A stretch of 64,000 nucleotides of DNA from Clostridium sp. 'deep sea' (GCF_014931565.1 NZ_CP063353.1:2356001-2420000), one strand, 5' to 3'. Numbered from the stretch's first letter, positions 6,885 to 18,763 are shown. A program made the numbers and translations. The notes: generated from the letters alone by a model not told the origin.

Positions 6885-9800
6885 CTACACTCTCTTCTGT
6901 TTTTTCAAGATTTTTTTCAGTCTTTTTTCAAGCATACTGTATACTACAGGAACAACAACTAAGGTTAATACTGTAGAAACTAGTAAACCAAACATAAGTG
7001 AAATAGACATAGGTCCAAATAAATCACTACCCGAGAATAGTAAAGGTATCATACCAATAAAGGTTGTTGTAGTGCTTAGGATTATTGGTCTAAAGCGTTT
7101 ATTGGTTGCTTTTAAACAAGCCTGCTGAATTGGCTCACCTTCACTGCGGGCTCTATTAATGTAGTCTATTAACACTATAGCATTATTTACTACTATTCCC
7201 ATTAAGCTTATCATACCCATAAGCGCAGTAAAGCTTAAAGGATGTCGAGTTAGGTATAATCCACATATTGAGCCTATTGCCGATAAAGGTATTGTTAATA
7301 AAATAATAAAAGGTTGTCTAAACGATCTAAACTGAAATAGCAGTATTAAATAAACCATTAAAACTGCAAATACACCCTGTTTACCCATATCACCAAAGTT
7401 CTCTTTAATTTTGGCTTGTTCACCATCATAGCTCACCTGAACACCTAATAAATTTACTTCATTAAGTTTATCATTTAATACTTTAACTATATCTTTGGCT
7501 TCATAACCATTTAGCAAGTCACTTGCAACTACAATTGCGTAGTCTCGGTCGTACCTATACAACCCAGGAATAGTTGCAAGTGGTTGAGGCTCTGCCACAT
7601 TTTTTAGCAGTGTTTTTTTATTAGTGTTATCTACATTTACGTTATATTCATACATTCTATCTGGAAAATTGTTGTTGCTTTTAATTTTTATATTAAAGTC
7701 CTCACCACGATACCTTAGTGTTGAAGCAATTCTACCTCTTAAAGCAATGCTGACTTCGTTTTGAATATCGTACTTAGTTAAGCCCATATAGGCAGCTTTA
7801 TCGTTATCTACATTTACGTTATATTCATACATTCTATCTGGAAAATTGTCGTTTACATTGGTGACCCCAGGTATACTGTATAGCTGTTGTTTTACTATTT
7901 CGGCCGCAGACTCTAATTGGGCTAAATTATCACCTGTGAGCCTTACTTGAACAGGGTTACCAATATATTCAGCCAATTCTAATCTTCTTACAGTGGCCTT
8001 GCCACCCATTACTTTTTCATCTATTTTACGCTGTAATTCCTCAAGTAATTGACTATAATCGTCAAATTCTCCTTCACTCAAGTCAACTTTCATGAGTATT
8101 TGAGCAGTACTAGCTGATTTTTTATAGTTAAATACTGTTGTATAAAACTTTGGTAAACCCCCACCCAAAGAGGTTGTGTATTGTAGAATTTCTTTTTGAT
8201 CCTTAATTATTTCTTCTATTTGATCTGTTACTTGTTTAGTAGTTTCAATATTTATGTTTCTTTCGGCCTCTATATCTATAAACATAAGGTCTTTATCTGC
8301 AAATGGGAAAAACTGCAAGTGTAGTTGCATTACCAATATCCCTGCTCCAATAATCATTACAAAAGCCAAAACAACAGTCATTTTTTTATTTTTCATGGCG
8401 CGTGCTAATAGTTTATCAAAAAAGCCTCTCACAATTTTAGATTTATCGTGTTTTTGCTCGCTTGGCTTAAAGAATATATACGCCATTGTGGGTGTTACAA
8501 ATAAAGCAATTATATAAGATGCAGTTAATGAGGTTATGATGATTTTAGGTAAAGTAATCATAAACTCACCTGCTATAGAGTCCATTAATAAAAAAGGTGA
8601 AAAAGCTGCAATTGTTGTTAAGGTTGAAGTTAAAACTGGTATAGCTACCTCTTTAACACCATTAACACATGCATTTAATTTTTCTTCTCCATCATCTAAT
8701 CTATTTTGAATAGCATCACTAACTACTATGGCATTATCCACTAACATACCTAAGGCTATTATTAAGGAGGCTATGGATATGGTATGCAGTTCTACGCCTG
8801 TCATAATCATGACCCCAAAGGTTACCAAAATAGATAGCGGTATAGCAGTAGATACTATAATGGCATTTCTTAAACCCATGCCAAAGAAAACTACTGCAAT
8901 TACAAATAAAATGCCCTGCAATAAGCTCATAGCAAAGTTATTAACAGATTTTTTTACATCATAGGGTTGATCTAAAACTTTGTCTACTGTAACTCCTTCT
9001 GGTAGATTACTAATAAAGTCGCTTACAACAGTTTCTACATTTTTACCTGTTAAAACTATGTTAGTTCCCTTTTGAAAAAATCCAGTAAGCAAAATAGCAT
9101 TTTGACCATTATGTTTAACCCTATACATATCATCTGAGATCTTTAAACTAATATCTGCTATGTCTGAAAGCCTTAAAACTGTTCCATTATTTGTTGATAT
9201 GCCAACAACAATAGCTTTTATATCCTCTAATGAAGAGAATGTACCATCTGTTTTAACATTAAGGGTACTCGATCCATCTGTAATGGTACCCGATGGAATT
9301 TCAATATTTTGTCCCCTTATTAAGTTTAATATATCATTTAAAGATAAGTTATATTGGTTTAAGAGCTTGTAATCTATATCAATAATAACCTCTTTATCTT
9401 GTTTTCCTTCTATTTCAAAACGGGTCATGCCCTTTATTTTGCTTAACTGGCGTGACAAATCCTCGGCATAGGTGTTTAACTCTTCATAAGAATAGTTTTC
9501 ACCAGTAAGGGCTAATATCATGCCTGCTGTTTCCATAATATCGGTATCAATGTCTATTGTTTGACACTCTGTAGGCAACTCTTTTTGCACATCTTCCATT
9601 TTACGCCTTAATTCATCCCAGGTTTTTGTGGTATCAATACCAAAGTCCATACGTAAGAGTATAAAGGCATAACTATTGTAAATATAAGACTGGGCATAAT
9701 CATAACCCTCTAGTTCCACGAGCTCTTTTTCAATTTTATCTACTACAAGCCTATCAATATCTGCTGGAGTAGCCCCTGGATAAACGGCTGTTATTACAGC

Positions 9801-9935
9801 AACTGGAGCTGGTACGTCGGGCATTTCGTTACGAGGTAACATATAATAACTATACATACCTGCTAGGGCTATTATTCCTACAAGAAAAAGGCTGATTTTT
9901 CGGTATTTTATAACGTTCTTTAATAATTTACTCAT
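6885..9935 (-). CDS. RND family efflux pump (AcrB/MdtB-like inner membrane transporter)
   Basis: The protein has 1016 residues with the two-fold RND layout. A first transmembrane helix (about 13-31) is followed by a periplasmic-type domain, a block of membrane helices (about 330-540) with the proton-relay segment GMLVDNAIVVSDAI, a second extracytoplasmic domain and a last helix block (about 840-1005, GIVVNNAIVLIDYI). It uses the proton gradient to expel drugs, lipids or metabolites. The membrane fusion protein gene is 14 bp upstream. Oddity: an exact 47-bp direct repeat puts a second copy of NNFPDRMYEYNVNVDN into the second extracytoplasmic domain. No outer-membrane partner is seen. Confidence 0.93.
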   Translation of the reverse strand: MSKLLKNVIKYRKISLFLVGIIALAGMYSYYMLPRNEMPDVPAPVAVITAVYPGATPADIDRLVVDKIEKELVELEGYDYAQSYIYNSYAFILLRMDFGIDTTKTWDELRRKMEDVQKELPTECQTIDIDTDIMETAGMILALTGENYSYEELNTYAEDLSRQLSKIKGMTRFEIEGKQDKEVIIDIDYKLLNQYNLSLNDILNLIRGQNIEIPSGTITDGSSTLNVKTDGTFSSLEDIKAIVVGISTNNGTVLRLSDIADISLKISDDMYRVKHNGQNAILLTGFFQKGTNIVLTGKNVETVVSDFISNLPEGVTVDKVLDQPYDVKKSVNNFAMSLLQGILFVIAVVFFGMGLRNAIIVSTAIPLSILVTFGVMIMTGVELHTISIASLIIALGMLVDNAIVVSDAIQNRLDDGEEKLNACVNGVKEVAIPVLTSTLTTIAAFSPFLLMDSIAGEFMITLPKIIITSLTASYIIALFVTPTMAYIFFKPSEQKHDKSKIVRGFFDKLLARAMKNKKMTVVLAFVMIIGAGILVMQLHLQFFPFADKDLMFIDIEAERNINIETTKQVTDQIEEIIKDQKEILQYTTSLGGGLPKFYTTVFNYKKSASTAQILMKVDLSEGEFDDYSQLLEELQRKIDEKVMGGKATVRRLELAEYIGNPVQVRLTGDNLAQLESAAEIVKQQLYSIPGVTNVNDNFPDRMYEYNVNVDNDKAAYMGLTKYDIQNEVSIALRGRIASTLRYRGEDFNIKIKSNNNFPDRMYEYNVNVDNTNKKTLLKNVAEPQPLATIPGLYRYDRDYAIVVASDLLNGYEAKDIVKVLNDKLNEVNLLGVQVSYDGEQAKIKENFGDMGKQGVFAVLMVYLILLFQFRSFRQPFIILLTIPLSAIGSICGLYLTRHPLSFTALMGMISLMGIVVNNAIVLIDYINRARSEGEPIQQACLKATNKRFRPIILSTTTTFIGMIPLLFSGSDLFGPMSISLMFGLLVSTVLTLVVVPVVYSMLEKRLKKILKKQKRV
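7626..7672 (-). repeat. 47-bp exact direct repeat inside the RND gene, downstream copy
   Basis: Identical to 7803-7849. It encodes a second DRMYEYNVNVDN at a position where RND relatives normally have unrelated sequence. The offset of 177 bp (59 codons) keeps the frame. Confidence 0.85.
7803..7849 (-). repeat. 47-bp exact direct repeat inside the RND gene, upstream copy
   Basis: Identical to 7626-7672. This copy fits the family sequence at this position and is probably the original. Confidence 0.85.
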
Positions 9936-9949
9936 CGTAATAAGCCCCC

Positions 9950-11155
9950 TTACTCGCTTACTACTTTAACTTTATCGCCGGGTTTAACTTGACCTGAGTT
10001 GGCTATTACCAACCTATCGCCTTCGGCCAAGCCGTCTACTAAAACCTTACTGCCACGTGTTTCTAGTAGAGTTATAGAACGACGCTCTATTTTATCTTCA
10101 TTTACTATATACACAAAGTCTTCTCCCGAAAACATAATTTTATCTAGTGGTATCCAAATGCCCTCAAACTCACCTACTATAATTTTTACCTCGGCAACCA
10201 TACCCAGCCTAAACTTACCCTCTAATAAGGCTATTTCGGTGTCATAAGTACGGGTGTCACTATTAGGCATTTCAGATATCATTGTAACTACACCATCAAC
10301 AGTTTCTTCTCCAATTTTCACTTTAGTTTTATCCCCTACTTTAACCTCGTTTACATCTTGTTGAGATAAACCTACATTAACAACCTGATTTTCACTACGT
10401 ACTACTACTACCGGATAACCAGCGCCAACTATTTCACCAGCCTCAAATAATATTTCAGCTACATAACCACTAATACCCGAAACCAAAGTAGTTTCATTGT
10501 ACTGCTTTTTTTTGTGCTCATAGTTTGTTTTGGCCTGATTATACTGGGCACGAGCGGCATCTATATCCTCTTGACGAGCCCCTTTAATTGCTTGATTATA
10601 CAAACCTTGTGCTTGATCTAGGGTTGCTTTTTTTATGTCAACATCTAACTGAGCTCCTTCGTACTCACTCTGTGATACTCCACCAGCATTGTAAAGCTTT
10701 TCTATGCGTGCTAAGTTATCTTTAGAATAATTATAGGCATTCTCAGCTTTTTGGAGGTTTATTTTGGCATTGTTTTTATCTTCTTCAGAAGACCCTGCTA
10801 CAGCCTTATTATAAACAGCTTTGGCAGCATCCATTTGGGCTTTAGCCGCATTTACAGAAAGCTGTAAATCACTTTTATCTAAAGCTACTAATACTGTGCC
10901 GCCAATTACTTTGTCACCTTTTTGCACATTTATTGTTTGTAGCTTTCCACCTGTTTTAAAGCTGTATTTAACTAAATCATCGGCAACAATTGTGCCTACA
11001 TAGTTAAGAGTTTTATCTGTTTTTTCGTTTTGTAATGTTTTAACACTCACTGGCTGAATAACTGGATCCTTATCTACTATTTTATTTGTTTGGCATGCAG
11101 TTATCACACAAATACTAAGCACTATAATTATGAGTGTAGTTGCTAACTTCTTCAT
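9950..11155 (-). CDS. RND/HlyD-type periplasmic adaptor (membrane fusion) lipoprotein
   Basis: The protein has 401 residues with a lipoprotein signal (lipobox VITAC). It then has the barrel-sandwich/lipoyl half motif (GGKLQTINVQKGDKVIGG), a long alpha-helical hairpin (about 95-215), the second lipoyl half (VSGISGYVAEILFEAGEIV) and beta-barrel and membrane-proximal domains. It couples to the RND transporter encoded 14 bp downstream. It is the first gene of the five-gene minus-strand operon and divergent from tetR. Confidence 0.93.
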   Translation of the reverse strand: MKKLATTLIIIVLSICVITACQTNKIVDKDPVIQPVSVKTLQNEKTDKTLNYVGTIVADDLVKYSFKTGGKLQTINVQKGDKVIGGTVLVALDKSDLQLSVNAAKAQMDAAKAVYNKAVAGSSEEDKNNAKINLQKAENAYNYSKDNLARIEKLYNAGGVSQSEYEGAQLDVDIKKATLDQAQGLYNQAIKGARQEDIDAARAQYNQAKTNYEHKKKQYNETTLVSGISGYVAEILFEAGEIVGAGYPVVVVRSENQVVNVGLSQQDVNEVKVGDKTKVKIGEETVDGVVTMISEMPNSDTRTYDTEIALLEGKFRLGMVAEVKIIVGEFEGIWIPLDKIMFSGEDFVYIVNEDKIERRSITLLETRGSKVLVDGLAEGDRLVIANSGQVKPGDKVKVVSE

Positions 11156-11543
11156 TTTAACCTCTCCATTATTTTATTTTTATTATGCTCCCCTGCACAA
11201 GTAATTTATTTGCTATCACAAAATTTACTATAGTTATTAAACTCTGTTTTTAGAAGAATTATTTATTAAAACTATTAACTTTAATTATAGCATTATGATT
11301 ACCTGTAATTACAATTAATAATACAAAAAAACAACGTATTTAAGATTATTTTAACCCTAGTAAAAAGGCATAATCTGTCTATAATTGTTGTTTTTAGGTA
11401 TAGTATGTTGTAGAAATGCAATATATGTTAATTGCTATTTTGGTAGTTAATGTGTTTAATTTTATTGCTATTATAAATAAAGAATTATAGAATAAATATA
11501 TACAATAGTTTATTTATGTTTAATATACAACAGGAGGCCATAA
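11156..11543. other. Divergent intergenic region between the efflux operon and tetR
   Basis: 388 bp, very AT-rich. It should hold both promoters and the TetR operator. I found no convincing short palindrome and name no site. Confidence 0.4.
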
Positions 11544-12128
11544 ATGTCTGAAAAAATTGATTTGAGGGTAATAAAAACTAAGCGAGCTTTGAAAAAAGCC
11601 ATGATTGAATTAATGAAAAAGCAAAAGTTTGAGGATATAAAAGTTAAACATATTGCAGACGAAGCCTTAGTAAATAGGGCTACCTTCTATTATCATTTCA
11701 AAGATAAATATGATTTATTATATAAGATTTTAGATGATGAGTTAAATAATTTAGAGAAAATGGCAGATGACTTAGTTACTCAAGAGGAGTTAAAAACTAA
11801 GCCAATGATTGCCATACTTCATATGTTAAAATATTTTGAAAAAAATTCTTTATATTATAAAAATGCCTTTGAAACAGAGGGTTATGAATCACTTAGCGTT
11901 TACCTAAAAAAAAGGGTAGAAGAGTTACTTTTACTATGGGTAGAAAGACTCAATTTAAAAGAAGACCCCTTGGTTCCTGCCAAGATTTTATGTAATTGTT
12001 ACAGCGCTGCTTTCTCCTATTTGGCTATGGATTGGCTAAAAACAGAAAATAGAGAACCACCAGAGCAAGCTTATCATTATATAAAAAATATTATTGAAAA
12101 AGGTTTTTTTGCTTGTTTAAAAGTGTAG
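11544..12128 (+). CDS. TetR/AcrR family transcriptional regulator
   Basis: The protein has 194 residues. The N-terminal TetR helix-turn-helix (about 10-56) includes KVKHIADEALVNRATFYYHFKDKYDLL. The helical C-terminal ligand domain resembles the TetR_C group of Firmicute regulators. The RBS ACAGGAGG precedes the ATG. It is divergent from the efflux operon and most likely represses it until the pump substrate binds (inference from arrangement). Confidence 0.9.
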   Translation: MSEKIDLRVIKTKRALKKAMIELMKKQKFEDIKVKHIADEALVNRATFYYHFKDKYDLLYKILDDELNNLEKMADDLVTQEELKTKPMIAILHMLKYFEKNSLYYKNAFETEGYESLSVYLKKRVEELLLLWVERLNLKEDPLVPAKILCNCYSAAFSYLAMDWLKTENREPPEQAYHYIKNIIEKGFFACLKV

Positions 12129-12240
12129 TAAAACAGTCTGTCTAAAGTAAATAGTGCTTTATAATTTTAAATTAATATAGAAGCATATGTAAACTGCACC
12201 CCAATTTCCAAATGTAAAAGTTTAGAAAAGGGGTGTTGTT

Positions 12241-13086
12241 TTAACAAGTTATTCTTAACAAATACTCCTGCCTTACAAATCTTTTAAAACCAACACAGTT
12301 TATTATTTTGTTTTCAAATATATTATTATGGCTTATATTTACCACAACTTTTCTGACACACTGAGGGTTGTTAATTTGAGCGACATCTAATAGCTTATGT
12401 AATGCACGCTCAGAGTGAAACTGGTCTAAAGAATCTAATCTATAAATAGACAAAGATTTATGGTTATTGTAGCCAAGTATAGCTACAGGCTCTTGTTTAT
12501 AATACGCTGTTAGCCAATTTATTTTTCTTTTTAATAAAGTATTATAGCGCCTAGACCAAACATCATTGTTTTTGGGTAGGTTTTGGTATTTATTATAAGC
12601 CTCATCTGTTAAAGTTTCTTGATAAGAGTATTGCTGATACTTACTAACTTGCATTGCTCCAGATAATGAATATGAGTCTAAATAACAATATCTTTTAAAC
12701 CCATTTTTATAATATAAATTACGAGCCCTTTTATTTTGCAGTAGCACCTCTAATCCCATATGTTTTATGTTATTATTATTGTTTATATTTAGTAAATAAG
12801 TTAAAAACTGTTTACCATAACCATAATTTCTTTCACTAGGAATTATGCCAAAACAGTATAACCAACTATAGCTTTCACGTTTAGCAACTAAAGCTAAGCC
12901 AATCAGCTTATTATTTTTGGTAACTATTGTTGATAAGCATTTATCTATATTCATATAGTCTATTAATTCGCTCAAACTAGTTAATGTGTGTTGATTTGGC
13001 CAATAATAATCTGAGTACACTTTATTAAATAACATTAATACTGACTCTATATCAAAATTGTTTAATGATAAATATTCAATGTTCAT
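12241..13086 (-). CDS. GNAT family N-acetyltransferase (two-domain)
   Basis: The protein has 281 residues. The N-terminal half has the acetyl-CoA-binding region of GNAT enzymes (FGIIPSERNYGYGKQFLTYLL at about 82-102) and the NKRARNLYYKNGF motif at about 124. The C-terminal half looks like a second, degenerate GNAT domain. Acceptor substrate unknown. It begins seven bases after the Rae1-like gene and is probably co-transcribed with it. Confidence 0.8.
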   Translation of the reverse strand: MNIEYLSLNNFDIESVLMLFNKVYSDYYWPNQHTLTSLSELIDYMNIDKCLSTIVTKNNKLIGLALVAKRESYSWLYCFGIIPSERNYGYGKQFLTYLLNINNNNNIKHMGLEVLLQNKRARNLYYKNGFKRYCYLDSYSLSGAMQVSKYQQYSYQETLTDEAYNKYQNLPKNNDVWSRRYNTLLKRKINWLTAYYKQEPVAILGYNNHKSLSIYRLDSLDQFHSERALHKLLDVAQINNPQCVRKVVVNISHNNIFENKIINCVGFKRFVRQEYLLRITC

Positions 13087-13093
13087 TTTATTC

Positions 13094-13615
13094 TTAATAA
13101 AAACCTCTTCTCATCTTTTCTAACCGATCTCTTACAGTTGAGTCTATCCGGTTTTTTAAAAAATTATTCTGAATAGTTTGGTGCTTTATTTTTTTGTTTT
13201 CCATCATTTTATTTTCAGCATCTGTTATTTTAATCCATAACTCTCTAGCAGAAATTCTATTAGCCCCTTGAGTCATTACATAGTATTGCTCGTCTTTATC
13301 AGACGTAGCGACCCAAATATTACATTCATTTGTCATATCGTGCACCATTTTTTCAATAAAACTATCTGCAGTTTCATTTTTACCTGTAAACACAATATGC
13401 GTATTACTATCATACTGTTCACAACTACCAATACCATCTTTTACTTTATGGGCATCAAATACTATCATTAAAGTCCAGCCTATATAACTTACATAGTTAG
13501 CTAATATTTCTATTAAACGAAATCTAGCATCATCCATACTTTTCATAAAAATTTTTTTAAGTTGCTCATGTTGATGTATTACATTGTAACCATCAACTAT
13601 TAGCACATCACCCAT
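13094..13615 (-). CDS. NYN-domain endoribonuclease, YacP/Rae1-like
   Basis: A protein of 173 residues with the PIN/NYN signature VLIVDGYNVIH at the N-terminus, acidic residues (IVFDAHK, ETADSFIE) and the TSDKDEQYYVMTQGA segment. Rae1 of Bacillus cleaves mRNA in the ribosomal A-site, and YacP-family proteins share this fold. An in-frame ATG at 13663 would add 16 residues, but AGAGGAA eight bases before the 13615 ATG and conservation from GDVLIVDGYN favour the shorter start. Confidence 0.85.
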   Translation of the reverse strand: MGDVLIVDGYNVIHQHEQLKKIFMKSMDDARFRLIEILANYVSYIGWTLMIVFDAHKVKDGIGSCEQYDSNTHIVFTGKNETADSFIEKMVHDMTNECNIWVATSDKDEQYYVMTQGANRISARELWIKITDAENKMMENKKIKHQTIQNNFLKNRIDSTVRDRLEKMRRGFY

Positions 13616-13714
13616 TAGGGGTTCCTCTTCTCTATAAATATATATTTTATAGTATATCATCATTTAGAAAAAATGGCTTGTCCATTTAAATAAAAAGTTG
13701 CAGTTAGCAACTTT

Positions 13715-14416
13715 TTATTTATCCCATATGGTTTTGCCTAATCTGTATAAAATATTTCCTTTAAACATTTTATATGATATTAAAAACTCTTGTATACCTT
13801 CTGAATAAGGAGCAATGGTATATAAAGGATAATAGATTACTATACCCTGTCTTGTAAGGTAAAAGTTTTTAGAGTCATAATAACGCTCAATACTTTCAGC
13901 TAGTTGATCAAAGTAAATATCTGCTTTACTATCTTCTCTTTTATGGGCTTGTTTTTTTATTTCTTCTAAAATAATTTTTTTATAGCTATAGTTCTTTTTA
14001 AATAATTTAGAAAGTGTTAGCTTTTTACCATAAGTTAAATTCCAGGTTTGGCTATCTCTAAAGGTCATGCCATGAGCTCCACCTGTAAACTCATATTTAT
14101 CCATGTAAAGACTAATAATAGGGTAGTTAAAATACTTAACTACATAGTTACTCTCTAAGAAATAAGGGTTAAATGGAAAATCCTCTTCTAATCTAAATTC
14201 ATACTCTTTAGTTGCAGACGGATAAAGTTTTTTGAGAGCATAGTCACTAAACTCTACCACTTTTTTGCGGTAATAGGCATTAAAAATTTTACTTTTACAT
14301 TGTTTATGTATATGTTTACAAATTATTCCCGGATACTCTAGGTCAACATTTAGCATAGTTACATCTTGAAATGGTATCTTATAACTAGCTATATTCTTTA
14401 TTATTATTTCTTTCAT
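13715..14416 (-). CDS. DUF4163/DUF3298 domain protein
   Basis: The protein has 233 residues without a signal peptide. The first half resembles DUF4163 and the second half has the DUF3298 motif GGAHGMTFRDSQTWNLTYGK. These domains occur in PdaC- and RsiV-like extracytoplasmic proteins of Firmicutes, where RsiV binds lysozyme. Because this copy lacks a membrane anchor, its location and role are unclear. The upstream RBS region is GGTGATTTAA. Confidence 0.75.
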   Translation of the reverse strand: MKEIIIKNIASYKIPFQDVTMLNVDLEYPGIICKHIHKQCKSKIFNAYYRKKVVEFSDYALKKLYPSATKEYEFRLEEDFPFNPYFLESNYVVKYFNYPIISLYMDKYEFTGGAHGMTFRDSQTWNLTYGKKLTLSKLFKKNYSYKKIILEEIKKQAHKREDSKADIYFDQLAESIERYYDSKNFYLTRQGIVIYYPLYTIAPYSEGIQEFLISYKMFKGNILYRLGKTIWDK

Positions 14417-14576
14417 TTAAATCACCTAATATATATCTATTCAGTGATTTTTATTGTTGTGTTATTTTTAACTAATTTATCTAAAGTATTTTTATTTGGA
14501 GCATAAAATAAAAGTTATTAAATTTTTAAAGCCTGACCCCATTTTATAAAAAAAGAACCAAGGCTATTGCCTTGAC

Positions 14577-15383
14577 CTAGTTATGTTCTAATTTATTAAG
14601 TATCATTAATGCGTCTAAGGTAAATGTTGCGTTCCAGGCGGGTAAATCTGTATAGGGATTGGGGAGTTTTCCGTTAATTTTAATGTCTTTAACTATTGTA
14701 TTTAGTTCACCTTTTATTATTTCGGAGGGTACTTCAGGTAGTAACCAATGCCAGTATCTACTAAACAGTGGATAATATTGTTTATTTTGCTCTAAAAACT
14801 CTGGTAAATTTCTCAAAAGGTGTTCGATTGAGGGGTTACTAGAGCCAAAAAGGGCATAGTTATATAAATAGTATGGATAATCGTAAAATTTAATATCTCG
14901 TTCTAGTATAAATGCTTTATTTAGGGTTTTTAAGCCTTCACAAAGGTCGTTTTCATAAAACTTTTTAAGCCTTTTTAATTGACCTATAATAGCTAATGAA
15001 CGCCATTTATCTACTTTACTCCACCAGGGTTGGGTTGGGTATTTGTGAAAATCGATAGGAGGGTGTTTAATTGTTCCATCTACTCTAATATTATGCCTTA
15101 CCCAATAATGAATATCCTCTACAATAGATCCTTGATAAGCATTTAACATTTCAATGTAGAACAATGCTGTTTCTGTAGCAATGGCGCTACTATTAGGGCA
15201 AAGTATATCTTGCTCTAATCCATTGCCAAAGCCACCATCGGAGTTTTGGTAGGCTTTTAAGGCAGCCAAACATTGGTATTGCTGAATGTTTCCAAAATAA
15301 TAGCCAAATAACAGTCTTTCAATTAAGCGACCTTCTTTAAATATGTGATCCTTACAAATAGATGCCATTTGAGTTACACTCAT
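14577..15383 (-). CDS. Terpenoid-cyclase/prenyltransferase-like alpha-toroid protein
   Basis: A helical protein of 268 residues. QNSDGGFGNGLEQD near residue 50 resembles the QW repeats of squalene-cyclase and prenyltransferase toroids, and WRSLAIIGQLKRL-type helices follow. Full-length cyclases are much longer and no catalytic DXDD motif is seen, so enzymatic activity is doubtful. The ATG at 15383 has GAGGTG seven bases upstream, favouring it over a GTG three codons earlier. Function unknown. Confidence 0.65.
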   Translation of the reverse strand: MSVTQMASICKDHIFKEGRLIERLLFGYYFGNIQQYQCLAALKAYQNSDGGFGNGLEQDILCPNSSAIATETALFYIEMLNAYQGSIVEDIHYWVRHNIRVDGTIKHPPIDFHKYPTQPWWSKVDKWRSLAIIGQLKRLKKFYENDLCEGLKTLNKAFILERDIKFYDYPYYLYNYALFGSSNPSIEHLLRNLPEFLEQNKQYYPLFSRYWHWLLPEVPSEIIKGELNTIVKDIKINGKLPNPYTDLPAWNATFTLDALMILNKLEHN

Positions 15384-15613
15384 CTTTATCACCTCAGCTT
15401 GCTTATTCTCTGATTTATCTATCTATAAACCGATTTTAGTAAAATCACTAATTTATTTATTGTGCGTTTATCAGGTAACCATTTGCCCTAGCAGGGTGTT
15501 TGATTATGTATATACTAATAATTTTACTTTAACCGATTAGTTCTTCTATTCTTTCGCCATTTTCTATCATTTTACCTGCCAAATTTAGTTTATTTTAAAT
15601 ATATTAAAAGATT

Positions 15614-16852
15614 TTATTGCATCTGTTTATATTTTTTTTTGCTCCAGTTTTTTAGCAATAATAAAAATAATATAATCACTATTGCTATAACATAAATCCA
15701 CCATATTTGTAACCGTGATACCGACCTTGCAGAGACTAGATTTACTCTTGCCACAACTTTACCATTCTCAGTATAAATTAATTCGCCTAAAACAGTTCCC
15801 TTTTTTATTGGAGCCTGCAACTTATTGGCAATACTAATGGTTTTTAAAAGATTTCTTTGCTCACCTTTTTTATTGGTAATAAAAATGCTGTTCTTTGCAA
15901 GCACATCAACATTATCTTTTAGGCCATATTTTACTGGTAAATTTGTGATTAATTGATCTTTTTTTATGGATTGTGTTGTTTCATAGTTATATAGGCCATA
16001 ATCTACTAAGTATCTTGTATCTCTATACAAATCATTACCACTGGATTTTAATACTACCGAAATAACACTTCGATTTTCTTTTTTGGCATATGATACAAAG
16101 CAGTTACCAGCTACTTTGGTATAGCCAGTTTTAATCCCTAAGATGGTTGGATACATTATGTCTACTGATTTGCCCAAGTATTCAAATCTATGTTTACCCC
16201 CTTGCCCCCATAAAAATCTGTTGCTATTCTTTAAATATCTAACCTGCGGGTAAAGCTCTGTAGCAGGAATTTGATACCGTGCTGTGCTAGATATTTCAAT
16301 AAGTTTTTCTATAGTAATAGCATGTAAGGCTATTTTTGCTAAATCTGCTGCTGTTGTATAGTGATTTTTATTGGGTAAGCCATGTGGATTAACAAAGTTA
16401 GAGTTTATGGCTCCAAGTTCTTTTGCACGCAATGTCATCAGCTTACCAAACTCTGCTACGCTACCACTTACATGGCACGCCAGCGACTCTGCTACATCAT
16501 TAGCTGACTCTAATAATAAGGCATATAATAGCTGTTCTACAGTAAACTGCTCTCCAGGTTGCAGGTATATGCTACTGCCTTCGGTATTAGCGCAATTAAA
16601 ATCTATGGTTACTGTTTCATGTAAATTGCAGTTCTCTAATACCAGTATTGCAGTCAACATCTTAGTAGTACTTGCTGGGTACTTTTGCTGATTTTCATTT
16701 TTACTGTATATAACTTCATGGCTCTTTGCATCTATCACAATTGCTGACTGTCCTTTTATTTTAGGAACTTCTGCAGGGTATTCTTGGGCATGTACTAATA
16801 GCGCTGAGCTTATATAAAGTATTGCTAAAAAGATTATTATTGTTTTTTTCAC
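15614..16852 (-). CDS. D-alanyl-D-alanine carboxypeptidase (DacA/PBP5-like, S11 family)
   Basis: The protein has 412 residues with an N-terminal signal peptide (cleavage near VHAQ). The serine peptidase motifs are S61-T-T-K64, SANDVAE (SxN) and KTGYT. The PBP5 C-terminal beta domain and a final transmembrane helix (about 382-400) followed by a lysine-rich tail anchor it. It trims the terminal D-Ala of peptidoglycan stem peptides. It lies near alr, but a terminator separates it from pyrG. Confidence 0.94.
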   Translation of the reverse strand: MKKTIIIFLAILYISSALLVHAQEYPAEVPKIKGQSAIVIDAKSHEVIYSKNENQQKYPASTTKMLTAILVLENCNLHETVTIDFNCANTEGSSIYLQPGEQFTVEQLLYALLLESANDVAESLACHVSGSVAEFGKLMTLRAKELGAINSNFVNPHGLPNKNHYTTAADLAKIALHAITIEKLIEISSTARYQIPATELYPQVRYLKNSNRFLWGQGGKHRFEYLGKSVDIMYPTILGIKTGYTKVAGNCFVSYAKKENRSVISVVLKSSGNDLYRDTRYLVDYGLYNYETTQSIKKDQLITNLPVKYGLKDNVDVLAKNSIFITNKKGEQRNLLKTISIANKLQAPIKKGTVLGELIYTENGKVVARVNLVSARSVSRLQIWWIYVIAIVIILFLLLLKNWSKKKYKQMQ

Positions 16853-16977
16853 AAGTATCCTCCTACAAATTACTATAATAATTTATAATCGTTTAAATCC
16901 AGTAATATGAAAAGAATAGTATTTTTGAGGTCTGAAAACTAAAAAAGAAAATAGAAAAGCAAACTTCAATATAAAAA

Positions 16978-17018
16978 AACACTCAAAATAGATTTACTAT
17001 ATCTACTTTGAGCGTTTT
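16978..17018 (-). terminator. Terminator of pyrG
   Basis: On the minus strand CGCTCAAAGTAGAT pairs with ATCTATTTTGAGTG (one G-T pair), followed by seven T. Confidence 0.8.
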
Positions 17019-17022
17019 TAGT

Positions 17023-18747
<1,725 letters not shown>

Positions 18748-18763
18748 TTATGCATATCATCTA

